This document shows positions 23,328 through 35,099 of a stretch of 64,000 bases of DNA, one piece after another. Location of the stretch: the NCBI GenBank assembly GCA_001600455.1, contig BCKC01000004.1:1984001-2048000 (forward strand), in the 5' to 3' direction. The notes beneath the pieces were generated by a model. It was not told where the DNA came from. It did not search any database and saw only the letters and a list, made by a program, of their open reading frames with translations. This DNA comes from Endocalyx cinctus (taxonomy: Eukaryota; Ascomycota; Sordariomycetes; Amphisphaeriales; Apiosporaceae). The translations under genes and the position numbers were made by a program. Position 1 is the stretch's first letter. Each line of letters begins with the position of its first letter.

Positions 23328-24537
23328 TTACTTACACTGGGCAAACAACGCATACGTATCAGCATGGTTCAAGTTCTCATCAGCCGAAAGGCTCTGAACG
23401 AAAGCATAGCCGTATCCGCTATAGTCCTCCGTCCCCGCGACGCTGGTAAGGTGAGTGCTCTCGTGCAGGACGGTACTCTGCTGATCCTGATCGTGGCACA
23501 CGCTACTAGCCGGCTCGAGCGCGCTGAAGAACAAAGGGCAGTTCACCATGTAGCCCCGCGAAGGGACCGTGTACGCCAGAACGCCGGCCGAGCACGCGCC
23601 CAGGACGTCGGAGCAGTAGTAAGGCGCGCCCGAGGTGGTGCTGCCGCACTCGGACGCCGCGTTGTCGAAAACGGAGACGACGTACGACCGCGTCGACGAG
23701 TCGGTATTCTTGAAGTACTCCTCGAGCTTGTCGTCGTCCGACGCCGCCGCCGAGGCAGCAGCCGACGCGAGGGACGCGCACCCGTCTATCGCCGCCGACG
23801 TGGCTTCTTCCTCGGACCCGGTGCAATCGCTCTGGACCTCCTGGCGGCGCCGCAGGGACGACGCTTGAGAAAATACCGAAGACGCTAAGACGCCGTCTAC
23901 CGAGGTCGATAAAGAGTTGCTCGCGAACTTCGCCGCCCCCGAGATTTTGGTCGTCCCGGCTTCGGCGTACGGGAGGGAGCCGGAGACCTGTACGTCGAAG
24001 TCGCCGCCGGCGCCGAGGTCGTGAACTTCGGCCATGTCGAACTCGGCGGTGATGGCGCTACCCGCGGGGATCATCGCGAAGGCTTCCTCCGGGAGGTTGT
24101 TGGTGGCGAGGCGGAGGCGAGCACCCGCAAAGTCAACCTTGGATTCTGTTCAACGAGTTTGTTAGTTTAATCTCTGAGAGGGCAAGATTTTGGCTAATAA
24201 GTTATTTATTAAGAAGGACTATGCCTCCTTAATTTAGTGTATAGAGAAGTGCGAATAGTTTAAAGAGAATAGTAATACAAAGTGCCGTCTTTGTAGGAAA
24301 GGGGTAAAACTTACCTCCCTGAGAGACCTTGACCTTCTCGATAGGGGCCTTATCTAGGAATGTACCGGTCTTGAGCACCTTCAAGTCAGAAGTCCCAGTG
24401 TTGGTCACTACAGCCTTGACGCCCGTATTTCCTACCATCTCGAGCTTCACATCGAGAGGGGAGGCCCTCTTGTTCAGGCCGACAGAGGCGGCGCTGACCA
24501 CGGAGGCAACGAGGGAGACACTGGTGAGAAACTTCAT
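23328..24537 (-). CDS. Deuterolysin, secreted M35 zinc metalloprotease
   Basis: Two exons (24537-24315, 24145-23328) give 346 residues, the usual length. A signal peptide is clear (MKFLTSVSLVASVVSAASVG). The propeptide runs from about 27 to 175 and ends at a triple-Arg Kex2-type site (SLRRR, 173-175), leaving a mature enzyme of about 171 residues. The zinc motif is HESTH at 302-306, and the third ligand is probably Asp315 in the GTED segment. NHADTYALFAQ near the C-terminus is typical of the family. The GTED-to-GYG spacing seems one residue longer than in the deuterolysins I remember. It is an extracellular protease with neutral to acid range, used in nutrition. It diverges from the propeptide-like gene at 26775. 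Confidence 0.95.
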
Positions 24538-24648
24538 TTTGAGAAAGACTTTTTAGAGACGGGATTTCAAGGTTGAAGTTGTAATTTGGATTGAGATGAG
24601 GATGGGTTAGAACTATATAAAAGTTGGAAATATATCATATCTTTATAG

Positions 24649-24692
<44 letters not shown>

Positions 24693-26774
24693 GTAACGCA
24701 TCGCGGCTTTCTCGCCAAGTTAATCATCAATCAACTACTTACTTGTACTTACTATTCATCGGAAAAGTATCATATATTTCGGCAAGGCAGTCATGAAGTT
24801 AGTTAGTAGGCGGACCGAAAGACAAGTCCATATGGATTTGCTCGTTCTGTATGCCTTGTTCCGGAGAAGGGAGCGCCGATCCGCCAAGTCCCGCGAAACC
24901 TAAGACGGCATATATACCGGGCCTTTCGTATTATTTAAAGGGGTCGCCGCAGCCCTGCCCTGTCGATCACTTTTGGGACCGCGGCCTTGTGATGGAATCT
25001 TCATTTACCGTTGAAGGAAGGAAGGAAGGAGAAGGAGGAGAGAGTTCACGAGAGTGATTTTTTGAAACATCACGGGAGCATGGTTCCGCCGGGGATAGAC
25101 AGCTGTAGATAATTACAGATTACCCACTCCCAGCGTGATAAGTATTTATGACGATGCGCCGTCATCTTACTGGCTCTGGAAGGAGAATCTCAGGGCTTCT
25201 CCCTTGGGAGGGTTTTATCCGTTCCCTTGATGGTCCTCTATTGACGTGGATGAGGCGATATGATTTTCTAACGTGAGCTCACATCACGGGAATTCAGGGT
25301 GGTGGCGAGCGTTCGTAGTTACAAGTAGAAACCCTCACGAGGGCTTCTGTATTATCAGCCACTTTAGCAGTACCAATAAAGAAATGTTTAATGTCTTTCA
25401 TGCGCATGAAATAATGATGTATGCCCAGGTTGAGGCCATCAGTAATACATCATAAAATGAAAACTTGCTTGATTCTTTTTTATTCTTTAAAAATCCACAG
25501 TTGCGAAAGCCAACTAAGAGTCCTCTGAGACAATTCATAATTGATTATCCACATGGCATATTATAGCTATGGGATTCCCAGTATATTGAGTGCGCTGAAG
25601 CCGGCAGAGATTCCTACAGGTGCTTGTTTTAGCATCAGAAACGAGTGCCGAGAGGAATTAATTACTAACAGTCTTGGTGTAGGATTGATTGGGTTCCAAG
25701 ATTTACATCAAAGATTCGATGACGATCATGAAATTCGACCTACTCTTTCTCGACTAGATAATACCGTTTATCTTCCGGACAGGTGAAACGTTTTAACTAA
25801 ATGAGATGAATTTGAGCCTCCGTCAAATCAATCCTCCGAAAAGGATTATGCGCTGTTGAGGTACTGGGGAGCCCTGACAGGACACCGTAGAGATCGACAG
25901 TCACTCTTTTCTTTATCAAGTAACTCCCTATAGTATTGCACCCAGAAACTTTAAAATAACCTTGTTATCCCTGCGCTCCATTGAAGTTTTACTATTTCAA
26001 GACTTGAAAAGAAAGGAGAAAGGAAGAAAAGAAAGAAGAAACAAAAAGGAGAGTATGAAAGTAGAAAGAAATGTAAACACATTCTAATTGGTCATTCTAT
26101 TGACGAACATAGGTAGTGTTTTAGGCTTACTACAAATTATCAACGCCTGGCAGTTCTGAATAGATTCATTCATGCAGGTCCATGATTCTCCTCATCGATA
26201 CTTATATACAAGGCGACCCCAATGTACACTCAAAAAAAAAAAAAAAAAGCTTACATACTGCGCCAAGTGTGGACGACAATGATAATAGACGCGAGGCGCG
26301 TATATATATGGTCTGATAATGTTACGATAAGTGAGAATATGTTGTGATGCACTCTACGATCGTGAATGGAGGGGGGTGGAGTTCCCTCAATTGCCCGATT
26401 AAGAAGCTGGGGATATCGGTATGCCGGGTGCACCGCCAAGGTTACCTCGTGAATAGATGACGAAAGCTGTTTGCTTCTCTTAGGCATCGATCAAGACGAT
26501 ATCTGTCATTTCTCTGTTTTCTCCTCATTCAACAAATTACTCTCCATTTCTTCTACTCATTCATGATATTTTGACCGCGATCAAACCCGTAACAATTTCA
26601 ACAAAAAAAAAAATTTTTCTTTCTCATTTTCGAGGTCTTCGCGAGGAAGAAATTTTCGAATTATCGCTTTTAGCTGCCCTCGTATCAATTTTTAATTAAA
26701 CGAAACGGCTCCGGACTGCCCGAAAATTGGGAGATATTACCTTTAAAAGACTTCAAAAAAAAGAAACCCCACCT
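24538..26774. other. Divergent intergenic region, deuterolysin / propeptide-like gene
   Basis: 2.2 kb with promoters at both ends. It contains the T19A25 tract (24649-24692), purine-rich runs near 25015-25045 and 26005-26060, and an A16-17 run near 26232-26247. The short frames at 25541-25786 and 26251-26487 look random. Confidence 0.5.
24649..24692. repeat. T19A25 self-complementary tract
   Basis: Nineteen T are followed directly by twenty-five A, about 110 bp upstream of the deuterolysin start. It has the same design as the tract at 17366-17409. Confidence 0.95.
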
Positions 26775-27434
26775 ATGAACGTCGAAAAACGCAAAACCTG
26801 GTGGTCACCGCGCCGCATCTTCTGCCTCGTCATCGTCGCGCTATTCGCGATCCTCGTGTTCGCCAACATCGACCTACCCCTCCCGTCGGCCTCTTTCGAC
26901 GCCTTGAAAGTCGTACCGGAGAAGGAGACGGCAGCGATGGCGAGCGGCGACGATAACCCGATCCCCCTCTCGTCCCTGCGCATCTCCGTCCGAAGCGTAA
27001 GCTCGGACTCCCCGACCCTGGCCATCGGGTTGACGAACGAAGGGTCGGACCCGGTGACCGTGCTCTCGTACGAGTCCCCGCTCGACCCTCTAGCCGTGGC
27101 CGTCGGCCTCGTGTCCTTCACGCCCGAGGGCGAGAGCGCGCCGATCGATTTTCCGACCGTTCAGGTTCGCCGCATCATGCCGCCTAGGCCGGACTCGCTC
27201 GTCTCCATCGAGCCCGGCGAGAAGAAGGAGCAGGAGATCGAGCTCAAGCAGCGCGTCCTCCCGCTCTCCAAGCTTAGAGGCAAGAAGGTAAAAGTCGCCG
27301 TTAAGGGGACGTACATGGCCGTTTGGACGTCCAAGGCGGAGGACGTCTCGACCGAGTCCCTGGCGAAGGCTGGCTCGGGAGAAGATTCGTTGAAGGGTGG
27401 TTTTGAAAGCGAGCCTTTCGAAATAGAGTTCTGA
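26775..27434 (+). CDS. Membrane-anchored deuterolysin-propeptide-like protein
   Basis: 219 residues, one exon. I start at ATG 26775 (MNVEKRKTWW); the same frame runs upstream only from a TTG. A basic N-terminus (KRKTWWSPRR) is followed by one hydrophobic segment, IFCLVIVALFAILVFA (about 15-30), giving a signal anchor with the rest on the lumenal or outer side. The ectodomain matches the deuterolysin propeptide in pattern: LRISVRSVSS / LAIGLTNEGSDPVTVLSYES, then VQVRRIMPP, then VKVAVKGTYMAVW, compared with VVTNTGTSDLKVLK, ARLRLATNN and FDVQVSGSLPYA in the neighbouring M35 enzyme. There is no HExxH and no protease domain. The role is unknown; an inhibitor, chaperone or simple Ig-like fold is possible. 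Confidence 0.75.
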   Translation: MNVEKRKTWWSPRRIFCLVIVALFAILVFANIDLPLPSASFDALKVVPEKETAAMASGDDNPIPLSSLRISVRSVSSDSPTLAIGLTNEGSDPVTVLSYESPLDPLAVAVGLVSFTPEGESAPIDFPTVQVRRIMPPRPDSLVSIEPGEKKEQEIELKQRVLPLSKLRGKKVKVAVKGTYMAVWTSKAEDVSTESLAKAGSGEDSLKGGFESEPFEIEF

Positions 27435-27841
27435 TATAAAGAGTAGTACTTTTCTAGATTCTCGCTGCCACTCTTAGGGCATATGCCCCTAGAGCTGTAT
27501 ATAACTTACAATATGATATAATATGATGTTCCACCGGCAGCCAATTCTGTTTACTGTATATGAATGCCGAATAGTAAGAAAATTTTGACAATTTCAATAA
27601 TGATTTATTCAACGCTCGTGGCACTCGTCCGGGTATGTTGAAAGACGAAGAAATTTAAGGCTCAATTACATGATTGGCCGGAAAGCCACCCTCGTCAAAA
27701 ACCATAAAGGCTGAAAACGCCGATGCAATGAATGGTATCATGCCTGTTTTAAAACATCGTCCTTCTAAAAGCTGAAAAGCTGAAGCAAAATTCACCATAA
27801 TCGTCATCCGCCAACTTTGCTCCTGTCTTTAGAATATATCT
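27435..27841. other. Convergent intergenic region
   Basis: A short 3'-to-3' spacer between the propeptide-like gene and the HECT ligase, AT-rich, with nothing recognisable. Confidence 0.6.
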
Positions 27842-30800
27842 CTACTTAAGCCCAAATCCTTCGCTTTCATTCACTGCTGTCCATAGATATGCCTCTAGCC
27901 TTTCCCTCGAATCATATCGGTACAAGGACAAGACGTTAAAACACGTCCTGGCCGATGGGTATCTTCCTTCATCTTCTCCCAGGTATGTGATCCTGATAAC
28001 CAGGGACGCCGCACCCATGGCTGGGATTCGATCGCTACCTGTAATGAAGGAAAGTAGTCGACGTTGATCTCTAGGTGTAGCTCCATTGAATGTATCCCAA
28101 AACCATTGTATAGTAGGTTCGCGTTCCGGGACGCAATTTTTCGGCCAGTTTTGATATTCGGCCACCGCTTTCAGAGATTTTATATCAAGGGCTTCGTCCG
28201 AGCCACGGATTAGTAGTTCGATCTCCTCGGGTCTGAACAATGTCAAGGCATTACCCGCGCAGACGGTGAAAAATCCGCGTTTAAAGGGTTCGAATTGACG
28301 GCTAACCGAGGTATCAAGCAGATATCTCACGTACAGATCCACGTACTCTCTTCGGTTAGCATTGGTCACCATCTTCGATTCCCCGCCAGGACATAGAGGG
28401 ACACGGGATCGTATGCCGTATCTTTCAATCTCTATCATGAAATCTAAACAGAATGTCCCTTGAACATCTCCGTCAAATTCCAGTAATTGACGAAGTCCTC
28501 TAGCGAGCATTGGACGATACTCAGCTAAATCATCTAATGTGTAATTCATTGGCGGCCGCGGGTGTGCCGGTGTTCCTGCTGGAAGGAGGGGAGCAGATGC
28601 GAGTAGTTTTCGATATGCGAAAGGCGGTAGGGCAACGTCCAATATAGTCGAATTATAAATCGCTAAACCCAATACTACACCTACTAAAAAGTATTGATCG
28701 GAGGTCTCAAATGTATTCGGATTGAAATAGCAAAATTGCGAATCCTCATCATATACAAACAGGCCTGAAAGAAAACATTAGCATGGTCAGCGTTTTTGGA
28801 TGAGAAATATGATAGGAATTACCGTGGTCGGGGTTGAAGACCTCCCTCACAAGGAGGAGAAACCATTCTTTTCGCAGGCCGCCGCCGTCGACACCCTCCT
28901 CGCCTTGGAATTCGATGCGAAGTGCTTTCTTGATATCTTCGCTGCCGCTGCCAACAACTTCGCTTACTTTATTGAGACTGTCATCTACCAAGCACTCTCG
29001 GCGGACGCTAAGAACCAAGTATTGTGCATAACTCCTATGCGTCATTATGCTGTCAAAGAAAGCCTCCCTAGCCTTGCCCTCCATCTGACGTTTGGCATCA
29101 AACTCAAGAATCTGTATTTTTGCCCAGATACTCAGGAAAAAGGGGTATTGACAGAAGGTGAATCGTCCCCTTTTAGACTCCCAAAGCTCGAAGTCTGCCT
29201 TAAAGTCTAACATGTCGACTAAAGTATTGTAAAAATCGCTGATAGATAATAATGGACCATATAGGCGCCTGTCGTGCCTATCGCTGCGACGAGTGTGCAT
29301 CAGGTTATTAGCAGCAAAGATTAAGGCCATAACTCTCGCTCCAGCTTTAATTTGCCAATCATCCGTATAAGCCGCACGAGCCGGCTCAGTCGGCTGTTTT
29401 TGCTGTCTTGAAGGCTTCATAGCCCCCAAAGCTACATGTAAAGAGGCAGGATTACTACCCGCCCGGGCATTAGGCATTTGAGGGATCAACCCAGCCGTGA
29501 TGTCAACTTTTTGCTCGATCTTTTTGTCGTTCTGTCGATTAATCCGGTAGGTTACAAACCCACTGATTAAGTCCTTAGTTTGGAGAAACAAATGCTCCGG
29601 GAATTTGGAAAACCACGTAATTAAGTAACGGTGGCAACTTTCCGACGAGTTTGCTAGGAGACCGAGTATTCTCTTTATTATTCCCGAATGCCTTCCAGCA
29701 GGCGATCCGGTAGATTCCTCGCGTTCTGGCAATTTGCCTTTCGTCTTTTCCGAGGCTTGGTAGTGCCCCTTGAATGTCCGTTGACTTGAGATGAGAAGAG
29801 GGTTACTCAAGAATAATAGCAAGAAACGAACATCTTGTGGTTCTACCATTATTCGACCTGGTCTTTTCAGGATCATTTCTGTACACTTCAAGAGTGCTCT
29901 CTGTAAATGTTCTTGAGCATCGAGAATCAACTTCTCGAATTGCTTCAGGTCGGTTGGCGATAGCTCCAGGTCGGTATCATGTTGTAATAGATCATTATAA
30001 ATCTCAATCCACGGCTCAGCAGCGTTGCATACTGCCTGGTACCATTCCATAACTTCACCCCAGTCGATTCGTGGTGATCGCGATGTCACGATTGATGGTT
30101 TCTCGTCGTACTGTCGAGCAGATGATTTTGAAGTGGATGCCTCTTCTTGTGATCCAGTCCACCACAGCCCATTTTCTGCAAAGTCTCCCAGAAGGAGCAA
30201 CTTTGGATCAAGCTCGGGTAATGGTATGTCATCACGTATGGACTCGCGTCTAGCTGACGTGGGGGGTCTCCTCATAGAGGTCTGCATATGTTTCGAGCTC
30301 ATGCTAACCCGTTTAGTGACAAACGAGTTGTTGATACAATGATGAGCAGAGAAACAGGAAACAAGATAATCTTCGACTTTCCTGAAAATTTTCTTAGGGT
30401 CTAAATTGAGATTTGACAAATTCGGGTCTTGACCTCCCCGAGTTGATTGTGAGGTCGGCGGGAACGTGACGCTCCTCCCGCCGGTGAAAGACGCCGAATA
30501 AGACCTGGACATGTTTCTAACATCTTTCAGGGGGTTCGGCTCTAAGTTGACATCTGAGAAGTCGTCAAAGACGGCATTATAAACATGTGGAGGTGGCGTG
30601 CCATTCGAAGATGGAGAGCTCTCTGGTAGTCTATTTGGTGACTGTCTTGGAAACTGATGTTGGTCTTTTGTAGGCGAAGTCTGACCAGTACCTAGAGAGT
30701 TTCCGTGATTCTCAGAGTGGGCGTCTGTCCAAATACGCAGCGCAGAACGCAAACATCCTCTTATCAAACTTTTGGTATACTCCAGTGATATCAAATTGGC

Positions 30801-31450
30801 TAGATACGTGGTCAACATGTGTCTGATTCAGACACTCACGGAAGACACTTACGAGACTGGTTCGAAGGACTTGGCTGAATAGAAGTATGGGATGGCGTCT
30901 GGGAAACTATCTTTATTGTAGGTAGGGATGAAGTAGGCCGACCGACTGGTTCATATGGTTTGAGATCGTTGATAGTCAAGCATATGGTGCATCTGAATAT
31001 GTGTAGTTCCTTAGGCCACCGTACCAGACCAGCGCAGGTCATACAGTTCCCCGTAGCAAAGTCCGTAGGCCCACGCGGTGTTGGTCCCCGTCTATAGCTT
31101 GGGTTCGGTTGTGGATTCGGATGTATTTTAGCTTGAGTATCACGGTCACCCTCGCTCGCGTCGGATTCTAGTCGGTTATCGGCCGCAGCATTTTTCTTTT
31201 TCTTTATGGAAAAGAGGGAAGGAAATGGATGGCTCATTGAACGAGAATGGTTCGTCGGTCTTTTTGGTTTCGAAACGGGGAAGTCGTCTTCGTCGGAACT
31301 AGACTCAACCTGAACTCGAGAATTTCTAACAAAATCTAAGTCAGATGGACCGGATTCATTTCTCGTTCGATGGCGCATGTCGTTCATCGGGTGATCGTGG
31401 AAGGCGAGGTTCGCTCGGCTAAAAGACGGCCGTTGAGGTCTCGAAGACAT
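27842..31450 (-). CDS. HECT-type E3 ubiquitin ligase (Hul4-like)
   Basis: Three exons (31450-30853, 30799-28823, 28764-27842) give 1165 residues; the introns are 53 and 58 nt. The N-terminal 200 residues are basic and disordered apart from a compact Cys4 module (C136xxC139 and C154xxC157) around VRWPKELHIF. The HECT domain fills the C-terminal third: LRIEFQGEEGVDGGGLRKEW, EVFNPDHG, LVGVVLGLAIYN, GRYPSARTCFNVL with the ubiquitin-accepting Cys1133, and a C-terminal GFGLK. The enzyme takes ubiquitin from an E2 as a thioester and passes it to substrates. The architecture resembles fungal Hul4 or UBE3A-type ligases, but I cannot name the substrate. A TTG-started extension upstream of 31450 is not a real start. 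Confidence 0.93.
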
Positions 31451-33583
31451 TTTGTAACTAAAGCTAGTCCGGACAAGAGATTGAGTGGTAGAGTGACAGA
31501 AAACAGACAATAGAAAGGTACTATCGAGTCTTCAACTGAGCAGTCTTCCATCAGTAGTAACTACGACCAAATAATAACGAACAGAGAACGACAATTACAC
31601 GGTAGTTGTAGGTCAGAATTATTCGAGTGATTGGGCAGCCACCAACATCAGTAACAGATCCAGCAGTAGCAACTAGAAAGAAAGAAAGAAAAAAAAAACC
31701 GAATCACGCGTAAAACTGAAAGATGGCGAGGAAAGCAGAAAGTTTCCAAATCAAGCCACCACCCATATGACAGCGATTCAAAGAGTCAACATGGTAGATC
31801 ATGATATGAGAAGGCGATCTGTATCTCGTTATGGCGACACTGGAGTTAGTTCGCGTGGGGATAATTACTTATGTAATTCGGAATGAATCCGGGATTGGAT
31901 TTTGATTGTATAAAATGAGGTCCAAATCAGTTGAATAATTTTGTATAGTTTGTTATTTTCTCGAGATTATTTATTATTATTACAATTTCTTAGATATTAA
32001 ACGGAGAGAGACACTTTGGAATGAATTACACAGAACTTAAAAAAGCCTTTAAAGGCAGTCTGCGTAAGTCTCTTAAAATGACGAAGTAGTACGGTTGAAA
32101 CTCGAACTCGTATTTCACTAAGTGGATAGCGTAAAAGTACCGCGTTGTACTTCAACTAAGTAAAAAGATTAGTGAGGTACATGCTATAATAAGCAAGGAT
32201 ATCACCGTATCGGCGAATCATAGTGCTTACCGCTCCCCATCTAATGCGACGGGCCAGCTAACCGAGGTACCCCTGGTGGCCCTGACAGCGTCTGTTCCAG
32301 TGTTAATGGAGTACCCCAGTAACGCCCATACAGACCTAACGATACACTACCCCATTGACATACCCGTGGACCTATCTCAGGTACAAGTACTTAAGTAGGT
32401 ATATTAATTTCGATAAAATGGTGGGCAAAATGGATTTTCTCACTACTTCCCCGGGTTTGAATGCCTTACATTCGTGACATATTGACAAGTAAGTCAACTA
32501 AACTACCTAATGAACTACCTAGGTGCTAGGTATACTACAGTACTGTAGGTACCTAGGCAGTACATGTCATGTCGTACCTTGTCTGCTTGCATATTAAGTT
32601 AGCATTTTATAGGATATCTGCAAAAACATACAGTAGTATATTACAATTGTAGGACAACCAGTTGCAAACAGGGTAATCAATCTTGCGATCAGCAAAGCTG
32701 ATTATCGCTCTCTCAGCTTTGATGATAAGCTGAAGAAAGTGATTGGAACAAATATATATTACTCTTGCTTTTCTTCCGTCAGCTCGTCTCAGCTTGTAAA
32801 ATAAGAGGGTCTGGAATTGACCTTGCAGCCACCTGCTAGGTATCAGGGTATATGATCGTCGTAGAAGGTCCAATGCATTCAGGAGCCTCATGACGCTATA
32901 AGGCCCTTGCTTAATCCTCGGTACCTGTACCTAAGGAGATCCTAAGACTTAAGCGGACCAATGTGCAAGAGAAGTACTTTTAGACCCAAGATCAATTGGC
33001 AACTGCATACCTACCTTGAGGTACACAAAGTACTCCGCGAGGTTCTAGTGCAGACGAAACTCGCTTAATTACTTACCTAGGGAGATAGATAATATGAGGC
33101 TAAATCTCTTTGGGGGAAGTGGGCGAGTCCGTAACATGGGAGGAATGACCTTGACTGGTTGGGGATTACGATTGTTTTTTCCTCGATGGCCATCAAGGTT
33201 CTTCACGTATAGTCCGAGAATATCTGAGTTAGCGATCATATATAAAACTCAGGTATTCCCCCGCCAGCCCAAGTGATCCTCTTTTTATTATGTTCACTCA
33301 TTTTCCATTTTCCTGGTGATACATCTCATATAACCTTCTGACGTGCAGTGTCTTATATTCGTCAAAATGTGATGTTATGACGTCTTTCATCCGATCATCA
33401 CATCACAGCAATTCGTATCGTACATATATGGTGTTCTTAATTCTCATTTATTGGTATATTATGGCTACTCTAGTATAAAGACCGCCCATCTACGGATGTT
33501 ATGCTGAGTCTTGGAAAAGTAAGTATTGTCCCTCCTACAAGAAAACCCTACTCTAGAGTCTAATCCCCTTTATAGATCCATAT
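31451..33583. other. 2.1-kb intergenic region
   Basis: It contains the HECT gene promoter and the 3' end of the dehydrogenase gene. Dense TACCTAGGT / AGTACTTAAGTAGGT-type motifs occur at 32385-32405, 32508-32568 and 32995-33090. The 94-codon minus frame at 32607-32891 has no family features. Confidence 0.55.
32508..32568. repeat. Cluster of TACCTAGG-type dispersed motifs
   Basis: Overlapping ACCTAGGT, GCTAGGTA and TAGGTACCTAGG words occur within 60 bp. The same family of words recurs at 4310-4400 and elsewhere in intergenic DNA. Confidence 0.7.
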
Positions 33584-35099
33584 CTAATCGAAGACGATAC
33601 AAGCCTTGATGGCCTCCTTGTTCTTGATGCTCGCAAGAGCCTCGCCCCACTGCTCGAGCTTGAAGACCTTGTTGACGATACCCTTAGTCTTTACCTTGCC
33701 GCTGTCAAGGTAGTCAACCGTGGCCGGGAACATGTAGGTTTCCGAGAAGGAACCGACGATGGTAATTTCTACACTTCGTTAGCATACCCTGCGCGTTTTC
33801 GTGGTACTTGTTCATTGGTATTAACTCACCGTCACCGAAGATCTTAGCTGGCGGCCACGAGACACGAGCAGCGTTAGGGTAGACACCGTAGCAGACAAGC
33901 TTGCCACCTCGTCGGACGTAGTTGATGGCGTCTTCCAACACCTTCGCACTACCGCTGGCCTCAACAACTACAATGAAGTATTAGCAAAACAATCTCTTCT
34001 TATATCGTATTTATTTCTCCCTGCTTCACCTACCGATATCGAAACCGTACGGGTTGTCCTTCTTGATCTGATCCCACTGGGGCTTAGAGTCCGATCGCGA
34101 GAGAGGAACGTAGAAGTCGGCAGCATCGAGGCTCTTGGCCAACTCCATCTTGGAACCCTCGGGAGCGGCAATGGTCAATTGTGATACACCGGACAACCGG
34201 AGGAACTGTGCCATCATGAGACCGGTAGGTCCAGCACCGATCAAAAGTGCGTGGGAACCAGCCTTGGGGGCGATCTTCTCTAAACCGTGCATAGCGCAGG
34301 AAGCAGGCTCGATGAGGGTAGCGTCGACGTCGCTGATGTTGTTGAGTTTGAAGAGGCGGCCTTGGGTGTACGAGCACTATCAACAAATGCCTAAGTCAGT
34401 CTCGTCCTTTGCAAAACATTAGGGTTTCGTTACTTACGTATTCAGCAAAGCCACCATCTAAGCCGAGCACACCGTGGGCCTTGAAGTCCTCGCAGAGGAG
34501 CTCGTCACCTCTCCGGCAGTAGAAACTATTAAGATTAGCGGTTAATCGTCTTCATAAAAGAAAAAAAAAAAGTGTACTCACCAGTGGCCACAGAGTTCAG
34601 AGTTGTCGGCGCAAACACGGTCTCCAATCTTGAAGCCCTTCACGTCGTCCGCCATGCCTGAAATAAACGTGTTAGCTTAGAGCTGCCGTTCTTTCGTCCG
34701 AATTATATATCATACCGACGACAACACCGATGGTTTCGTGACCGGGAATGAGGGGGAACTCGGCAATGAACTCTCCCTCGTGAATGTGTAAATCAGTTCC
34801 GCAAACACCGCAAGCCTACAGTTTTTGTGTTATTACAATGAAGACACCGCATCGCCGTCTATACTACTTGCCTTGACTTTGATGAGAACGTCACCAGGAC
34901 GCAGAGTCGGCAAAGGTACCTCGACGATACCCCAAACCTCTGGCTTCTCATATCTAATGAGGTATGGGTTAGTTTAATTATTTCTCGAAGACGTCATTAC
35001 CAACGGCAGTCTTTCGTTGGCCGCCATCAATTCGGTGCTGCGGCGGAGAACAGAGACTTACCTGAGAGCCTTCATGGTCTTGGGAAGTTCAGCAGCCAT
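33584..35099 (-). CDS. Zinc-dependent medium-chain alcohol/polyol dehydrogenase (D-arabinitol dehydrogenase-like)
   Basis: Eight exons on the minus strand: 35099-35062, 34953-34872, 34815-34716, 34657-34582, 34525-34438, 34376-34034, 33967-33830 and 33768-33584, giving 349 residues. Intron 2 (34871-34816) has a GC donor (AAG/GCAAGT) and a normal AG acceptor. Zinc ligands are visible: [10 protein letters not shown] and GHETIG for the catalytic site, and [19 protein letters not shown] with four cysteines for the structural site. The Rossmann motif is [12 protein letters not shown]. The overall sequence resembles fungal NAD(P)-dependent D-arabinitol/polyol dehydrogenases of the ARD1 type, which interconvert sugar alcohols and ketoses in the cytosol. 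Family confidence is high; the substrate is inferred from resemblance. Confidence 0.92.

Noticed and set aside
26727..26774. N-terminal extension of the propeptide-like protein from a TTG
   Set aside because: A TTG start is improbable in a fungal gene; ATG at 26775 gives a normal signal anchor.
30800..30852. Alternative 30-nt intron in the HECT gene ending at AATCAG
   Set aside because: It is too short for fungal splicing; the 53-nt intron ending at TATCTAG keeps the frame.
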